A stretch of DNA of 10,580 nt from Halobacteriales archaeon SW_10_68_16. Its GTDB lineage: Archaea > Halobacteriota > Halobacteria > Halobacteriales > Haloarculaceae. The stretch lies in assembly GCA_003023485.1 (NCBI GenBank), contig PXSG01000015.1, positions 22,257-32,836 of the forward strand. The letters are read 5' to 3'. Positions 7,844 through 10,580 of the stretch are shown in pieces. The position numbers and the translations under genes are program-made. How positions within the stretch are numbered: position 1 is the first letter of the stretch; each line of letters begins with the position of its first letter. Below the pieces are notes generated by a model, which worked only from the letters and a program-made list of their open reading frames with translations, ran no database searches and had not been told where the DNA came from.

Positions 7844-7859
7844 GGGGCTATACAGCCCC
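7844..7859 (-). promoter_or_regulatory. GC-rich hairpin over the leader-peptide stop codon
   Basis: GGGGCT-GTAT-AGCCCC (minus strand) is a perfect 6-bp stem with a 4-base loop. The 5' arm is the Gly-Ala codon pair GGG GCT of the leader ORF; the stop TAG covers the end of the loop and the start of the 3' arm. A ribosome on the last codons would prevent the stem from forming. A CTTTTC tract lies about 15 bases downstream, a weak archaeal termination signal at best. Confidence 0.5.
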
Positions 7860-7925
7860 TACAATACCGCGAAGCTGGCCGCTCGTGGCCTCGCGCGTGC
7901 GTCGACCACGGGCGGGTTCTCGCAT
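7848..7925 (-). CDS. Candidate 25-residue leader peptide of the ilv operon
   Basis: The ATG at 7925 lies about 29 bases from the centre of a good TATA element (7951-7958), so the transcript would start at or within a few bases of it. The peptide begins MREPARGRR and ends GQLRGIVGAV. In its last nine codons Leu is CTT, Gly GGT, Ile ATT, Val GTA twice and Ala GCT, whereas the neighbouring genes strongly prefer C/G-ending codons. All three amino acids made by this pathway are thus read just before a stop that lies inside a hairpin. That is the architecture of a ribosome-mediated attenuator. The peptide has no recognised domain. The same frame is open upstream as out-of-frame leuA read-through, so the ORF alone is weak evidence; the strength lies in the joint placement of TATA, codons and hairpin. 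Confidence 0.45.
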   Translation of the reverse strand: MREPARGRRTREATSGQLRGIVGAV

Positions 7926-7950
7926 CACTACGAGTGTCACTCCGTCCCAG

Positions 7951-7958
7951 AATATAAG
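7951..7958 (-). promoter_or_regulatory. TATA element driving the ilvBNC-leuCD leader
   Basis: CTTATATT on the minus strand is flanked by GC-rich DNA and placed about 26-30 bases before the leader ATG (7925). It gives the ilvB operon its own promoter independent of leuA. A hyphenated palindrome GAGTG-T-CACTC (7932-7942) lies between the element and the start, where a repressor could block initiation. Confidence 0.6.
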
Positions 7959-7979
7959 TGTTCCGTGACGCGCGCGCCC

Positions 7980-8037
7980 GGCGGCACGCGGAACCGCCGC
8001 TGGCGAGTCGGTCCCGGTGGAAGCCCGAGGCCACCGG
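7980..8037 (-). terminator. Hairpin cluster downstream of leuA, possible terminator
   Basis: Two inverted repeats follow the leuA stop. CCGGTGG/CCACCGG has a 10-base loop (8014-8037), and GGCGG/CCGCC has a 9-base loop (7980-7998). They lie between leuA and the TATA element of the next transcript. No T-rich tract follows either, so they may separate the two transcripts structurally, but classical archaeal termination is not evident. Nothing else recognisable occupies 7959-8074. Confidence 0.3.
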
Positions 8038-8074
8038 CTGCTTGGGTCCGTTGAACGAACGCGGGGGCATGGGT

Positions 8075-9196
8075 CTACGCGCGTACCTCCTCGCGTTCGG
8101 CGACGCCCACCTCGCGGGCGAACTTCTCGAGTTCGGTCATCGTCACCCGCTGGGACTGTGCGCCAAAATCCTTCACGCGGCGGGTCACCTCGCGGACCTC
8201 CTCGTCGGTCGGATCGAAGCCGGCCTCCTCCAGCCGTTCGCGGACGGAGTGGGTGCCGGTGTGTTTGCCCAGGACGAGTTCGCGCTCGGCGCCGACCATC
8301 TTGGGGGATGACGCCCGCGGCGTGGATGCCGCTCTCGTGGGAGAAGGCGTTGTCGCCGACGACGGGCTTGTTGCCCGGCACCGGGACGTCGGATTTCTCC
8401 TCGATGAGCCGCGAGAGCTCCGTAATCTGGGTGGTGTCGATGCCGGTGTCGAGGTCGTACAGCGATTCGAGTGCCATCACGACCTCCTCGTAGGCGGCGT
8501 TGCCGGCACGCTCGCCGATGCCGTTGACCGACACCTGTGCCTGGCTGGCGCCGGCCTCGAAGCCCGCCAGCGCGTTCGCGCCGGCCAGCCCGAAGTCGTC
8601 GTGCGTGTGGACGTCCACGCGTGCGCCCTCGGCGGCCTCGACCACTTTGGCGGTCACCCTGCCAAAGCGGGTGGGCGTTGCGACCCCGGTGGTGTCGGGG
8701 ATGTTGATCCAGTCCGCACCCGCGGCGGCTGTCTCCTCGACGATCTCCAGCAGGAACGCCTCGTCGGTGCGGGTGGCGTCCATCGGCGAGAACATGCACT
8801 CGACGCCCGCCTCTTTGACGCGCTCGATGGACTCGATGGCACGCTCCTTCGCCTCGTCGCGGGTGGCGTGCATCGAGTCTTCGAGCTGGACGTCGCTGGT
8901 CGAGACGAACACGTGGACCATCTCGACGCCCGACTCGAGCGCTGCCTCGACGTCTGCTTCGACGACACGCGCGAGTCCACAGACCGTCGTCGATGTCGCC
9001 GCCGCGAGCGTCTAACTGCGCCGCTATCTCGCGTTTGTCTTCGTACGAGAACGACGTTCGCGGCGTCTGCTCGCCGTCGCGCAGCGTGGTGTCGAAAATC
9101 CGTCCGTCTTGAATCTCGGAGGTACTATTCAGTGTACCCTGGAAGAACTCGATCCGCCGGGGAAGCCGACGAATCCTCCGTGTTGGACATAGGCAT
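8075..9196 (-). pseudogene. leuA: 2-isopropylmalate/citramalate synthase family, broken by frame changes and internal deletions
   Basis: The gene would encode the acetyl-CoA condensing enzyme that starts leucine synthesis (or citramalate for isoleucine). Its pieces lie in successive frames. ATG 9196 opens MPMSNTEDSSASPADR, which hits a stop at 9125. RIEFFQGTLNSTSE and the catalytic FDTTLRDGEQ are in the next frame (about 9159-9005). CGLARVVEADVE through VHTHDDFGLAGAN, NGIGERAGNAA and SHESGIHAAGVI are in the third (about 8998-8308). MVGAERELVLGKHTG to the stop is back in the first frame type (about 8300-8075). At the second junction the family-conserved IE-GFP-S-EFE segment, some 20-25 residues, is missing. 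At the third, about 13-15 residues (the NSDTFEPG-type block) are missing. A leaderless start at 9196 fits the TATA at 9217-9224. Frame correction alone could not restore the missing residues. The alternative explanation is assembly deletions at short repeats. Confidence 0.85.
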
Positions 9197-9216
9197 TTGA
9201 GACAACAACAGTGGTC

Positions 9217-9224
9217 CATATAAA
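9217..9224 (-). promoter_or_regulatory. TATA element of leuA
   Basis: ATTTATAT on the minus strand lies 24-25 bases from the ATG at 9196, ideal for a leaderless transcript. It argues that translation starts in the MPMSNTED frame and not at the ATG at 9219, which overlaps the element itself. The reverse orientation (ATATAAAT) could also direct plus-strand transcription, but no convincing plus-strand gene follows. Confidence 0.65.
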
Positions 9225-9245
9225 TCTGTCTGAAGGGTGATACGG

Positions 9246-9273
9246 GTGTGAGGTGGTGACACGGATGTCACAC
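9246..9273. promoter_or_regulatory. Nested dyad upstream of the leuA promoter, possible operator
   Basis: GTGACA-CGGA-TGTCAC (9256-9271) is a perfect 6-bp inverted repeat. An outer pair, GTGTGA (9246-9251) and TCACAC (9268-9273), offers a second, overlapping symmetry. The site is some 30-40 bases upstream of the leuA TATA element. It could be an activator site or a site for a regulator shared with other promoters. The remainder of 9197-9353 holds no gene I can support. Confidence 0.4.
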
Positions 9274-9353
9274 TCGTCCGTATGCCCCACCACCGCCACG
9301 ACACCGAGCACGCGGACCTGAACCGGCTGAACAGCGTCTCGAACCCGCCGTGA

Positions 9354-10134
9354 TCACTTCATCGCGTACCGGACGTCAACGTCGACAGAGACGGTCACGT
9401 CGCCGGGTTCGACCCCCGTCGATCCACCGCCACCTTCTGCGACGGGCGTCGGCGTCGCCTGGAGCGCGGTGTCGCCCGAGCGCTCGACCGGAGCGACCCG
9501 GCCTCTGGAGGCGTCGACGACCGTCGCCTCGACGCCGGAGGGCCTCCTCGCGCAGGTCGGTCCGCTTCTCCTCGGAGAGTGTGAACGTCACACGGTCGAC
9601 TTCGTCGGCTCCCGCGTCGACGGCCGTGTCGATAACCGATCCGACCGCGTCCACGTCGTCGAGATCGACCTTCAGGGAGTGGGTGCCTTCGTAGTACCTG
9701 AACCGCTCGCGGGCCTCCGGCGAGTCGGGGTCGACGTCGGCCTCGCGAAGCCGACGGTGGTCGATGCGCTCGCTGATCCTGAACCGACTGGTCGTAATGT
9801 CGTCCTCGGAGAGTCCGGTCTCAAGCAGCGCTGCCCGCCCCGCGTCGGCGCGCGTCCCCAGGTCGTCTCGAACTGCGCTGGCACTGTCGGCCCGAGCCTG
9901 GATTTCGAACTCCAGCAACGCCCGGTCGGGATCACCGCGGACCTCTCCGGTCCCGCTGACCGTAACGACACGCCGATCACCCACACGCTCGGGTGTGGGT
10001 GTGGACGCGGAGTCGGGAGTGTCTGTGGGCGTGGACTCGTCCGGAGTATCCCCGGTATCGGAATCTCCGAGACACCCGGCGAGGGCACCAATCACGACCG
10101 ATCCTGTGCCAACGAGTAGTTCTCTCCGTCGCAT
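9354..10134 (-). pseudogene. SIMPL-domain (DUF541) lipoprotein with a C-terminal frameshift/deletion
   Basis: Translation from ATG 10134 gives a Tat-like start (MRRRELLVG), a lipobox L-A-G-C with Cys21, a Thr/Asp/Pro-rich linker to about residue 55, then a SIMPL domain. Recognisable blocks are VVTVSGTGEVRGDPD, LLEFEIQARADSA, LSEDDITTSRFRIS and ADEVDRVTFTLSEEKR. Around residue 199 (base 9537) the frame is lost and Arg-rich nonsense follows to a stop at 9376. The expected C-terminus (VEATVVDASRGRVAPVERS, ending VSVDVDVRYAMK and TGA at 9354) is in another frame from 9533. The helical segment that normally lies between these blocks, roughly 20 residues, seems missing. SIMPL proteins are exported and poorly understood; bacterial relatives interact with signalling or stress proteins. 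The protein as encoded would be misfolded at its end. An assembly error is the main alternative. Confidence 0.75.
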
Positions 10135-10153
10135 ACCCGAGCGTTCGACCGGC

Positions 10154-10164
10154 GATACAATTAA
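10154..10164 (-). promoter_or_regulatory. TATA element of the SIMPL lipoprotein gene
   Basis: TTAATTGTATC on the minus strand is centred about 26 bases before ATG 10134, supporting a leaderless transcript from that start. The rest of 10165-10279 is moderately AT-rich intergenic DNA; only a 7-codon plus-strand ORF is present. Confidence 0.6.
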
Positions 10165-10300
10165 GAAAGTGATAAGTCAAATCGCCGTTTCACATATCCG
10201 CGCTCTGACGAGCATCATGCGTCACGCACGGATTGTCTGATTCTCAGCCTTGATCTCGACTGCTTCGAAAATACTGGCATTTATTTATCCACATATCGAT

Positions 10301-10310
10301 GGTATTATCC
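10301..10310 (+). promoter_or_regulatory. TATA element of the right-edge lipoprotein gene
   Basis: GGTATTATCC lies about 26 bases before ATG 10332, fitting a leaderless start. A second AT-rich element, TTTATTTATC (10280-10289), lies upstream and would instead imply a leader of about 20 bases. Confidence 0.5.
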
Positions 10311-10331
10311 CCAGACGATGAAAAATTAATG

Positions 10332-10580
10332 ATGCGTATGCGACGCCGCCAGATTATCGGTCTTGTCGCGACGAGTGCCCTCCTTTGCGGTTGTCTCGGC
10401 CGAGAGGAATCGCCGGAGACTCCATCACCAACCCCGGCGGAAACAGGGAATCCACCGACGGGGACCAGCGAGGAATCGACGACACCGTCACGTCCCGAAT
10501 CGTGTCTTCCGCCGGATGGGAACGGATGGGAACTCAGGGGGACGAGCGAACACGATCCCGGCTGGACACCCCTGGGTGCG
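10332..10580 (+). CDS. Putative lipoprotein, N-terminal part only
   Basis: This is 83 codons of an exported protein that continues past the window. The start is MRMRRRQIIGLVATSALLCGC: an arginine-rich n-region with a twin-arginine-like RRRQIIG, a short hydrophobic core, and a lipobox L-C-G-C with the lipidated Cys at residue 21. A Thr/Pro/Glu/Ser-rich linker follows (about residues 24-55), then the start of a mature domain (CLPPDGNGWELRG). No family can be named from this much. ATG 10332 is preferred because of the TATA spacing; ATG 10338 is the alternative and changes only two residues. Its Tat/lipobox layout resembles that of the divergently transcribed SIMPL lipoprotein, but the linker and mature domain do not. 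Confidence 0.8.
   Translation, partial: MRMRRRQIIGLVATSALLCGCLGREESPETPSPTPAETGNPPTGTSEESTTPSRPESCLPPDGNGWELRGTSEHDPGWTPLGA

Noticed and set aside
7768..8070. Long minus-strand open frame through the leuA-ilvB gap
   Set aside because: It crosses the internal TATA element, has Arg/Ser-rich shadow-like composition and shows no domain.
8075..9196. Programmed +1 frameshifting to express leuA
   Set aside because: All shifts are in the same direction, but conserved residues are missing at two junctions, so a frameshift alone would not give an intact protein.
9188..9219. ATG at 9219 as the leuA start, which keeps RIEFFQGTL in frame
   Set aside because: This ATG lies inside the TATA element and adds a Cys-rich MDHCCCLKC stretch unlike LeuA N-termini. 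The ATG at 9196 has correct TATA spacing but is out of frame, which points to a lesion.
9282..9353. Plus-strand 23-codon ORF (MPHHRHDTEHADLNRLNSV...) whose stop abuts the SIMPL stop
   Set aside because: No clear ribosome-binding site or well-spaced TATA element in front of the ATG, and no recognisable family. The abutting stops are interesting, but length and composition are compatible with chance.
10135..10331. Small RNA or mobile element in the AT-rich intergenic region
   Set aside because: AT-richness is explained by divergent promoters; no terminal inverted repeats, target duplications or stable structure were recognised.

Overview
The window looks like chromosomal DNA from a halophilic archaeon (class Halobacteria). 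It is GC-rich with strong third-position GC. The encoded proteins are acidic, with many Asp/Glu and few Lys. Start codons commonly sit about 26-30 bases downstream of TATA elements, as expected for leaderless archaeal transcripts. Lipoproteins carry twin-arginine-like signals followed by a haloarchaeal lipobox. No rRNA, tRNA, CRISPR array or insertion sequence was seen.

The centre (about 2034-9196, minus strand) is a branched-chain amino acid locus. In transcription order it holds a broken leuA (8075-9196), a 332-base leader region, ilvB, ilvN, ilvC, a 67-residue acidic ORF, leuC and leuD. From ilvB to leuD, neighbouring genes overlap or sit within 2 bases of each other, so they form one tightly coupled operon. 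It covers acetolactate synthase (both subunits), ketol-acid reductoisomerase and both subunits of isopropylmalate isomerase. LeuA carries frame changes and has lost conserved segments, so this copy should not make an active synthase. No leuB (isopropylmalate dehydrogenase) follows leuD within the window.

The leuA-ilvB gap has its own TATA element and a 25-codon ORF. That ORF's last codons include Leu, Ile, Val and Val in A/T-ending forms, and its stop codon lies inside a small GC-rich hairpin. This arrangement resembles a ribosome-dependent attenuation leader and is the most interesting observation in the window. A second 10-codon ORF ends on the ilvB start codon.

Downstream of leuD (818-1902, minus) lies a two-gene unit: a winged-helix DNA-binding protein and an unknown partner, preceded by a perfect 18-bp palindrome next to its TATA box. 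At the left edge (1-666, minus), a CHCC zinc-ribbon protein is coupled by ATGA to a truncated PEBP-like lipoprotein. Between these units, a small plus-strand zinc-finger ORF (from about 740) appears frameshifted.

To the right of leuA lies a SIMPL-domain lipoprotein (9354-10134, minus) whose last quarter is in another frame. An AT-rich divergent promoter region follows, then the start of a plus-strand lipoprotein that runs off the window (10332-10580). The lesions in leuA, the SIMPL gene and the zinc-finger ORF contrast with the intact ilvB-leuD genes. They point either to real decay of the flanking genes or to assembly deletions at short repeats.
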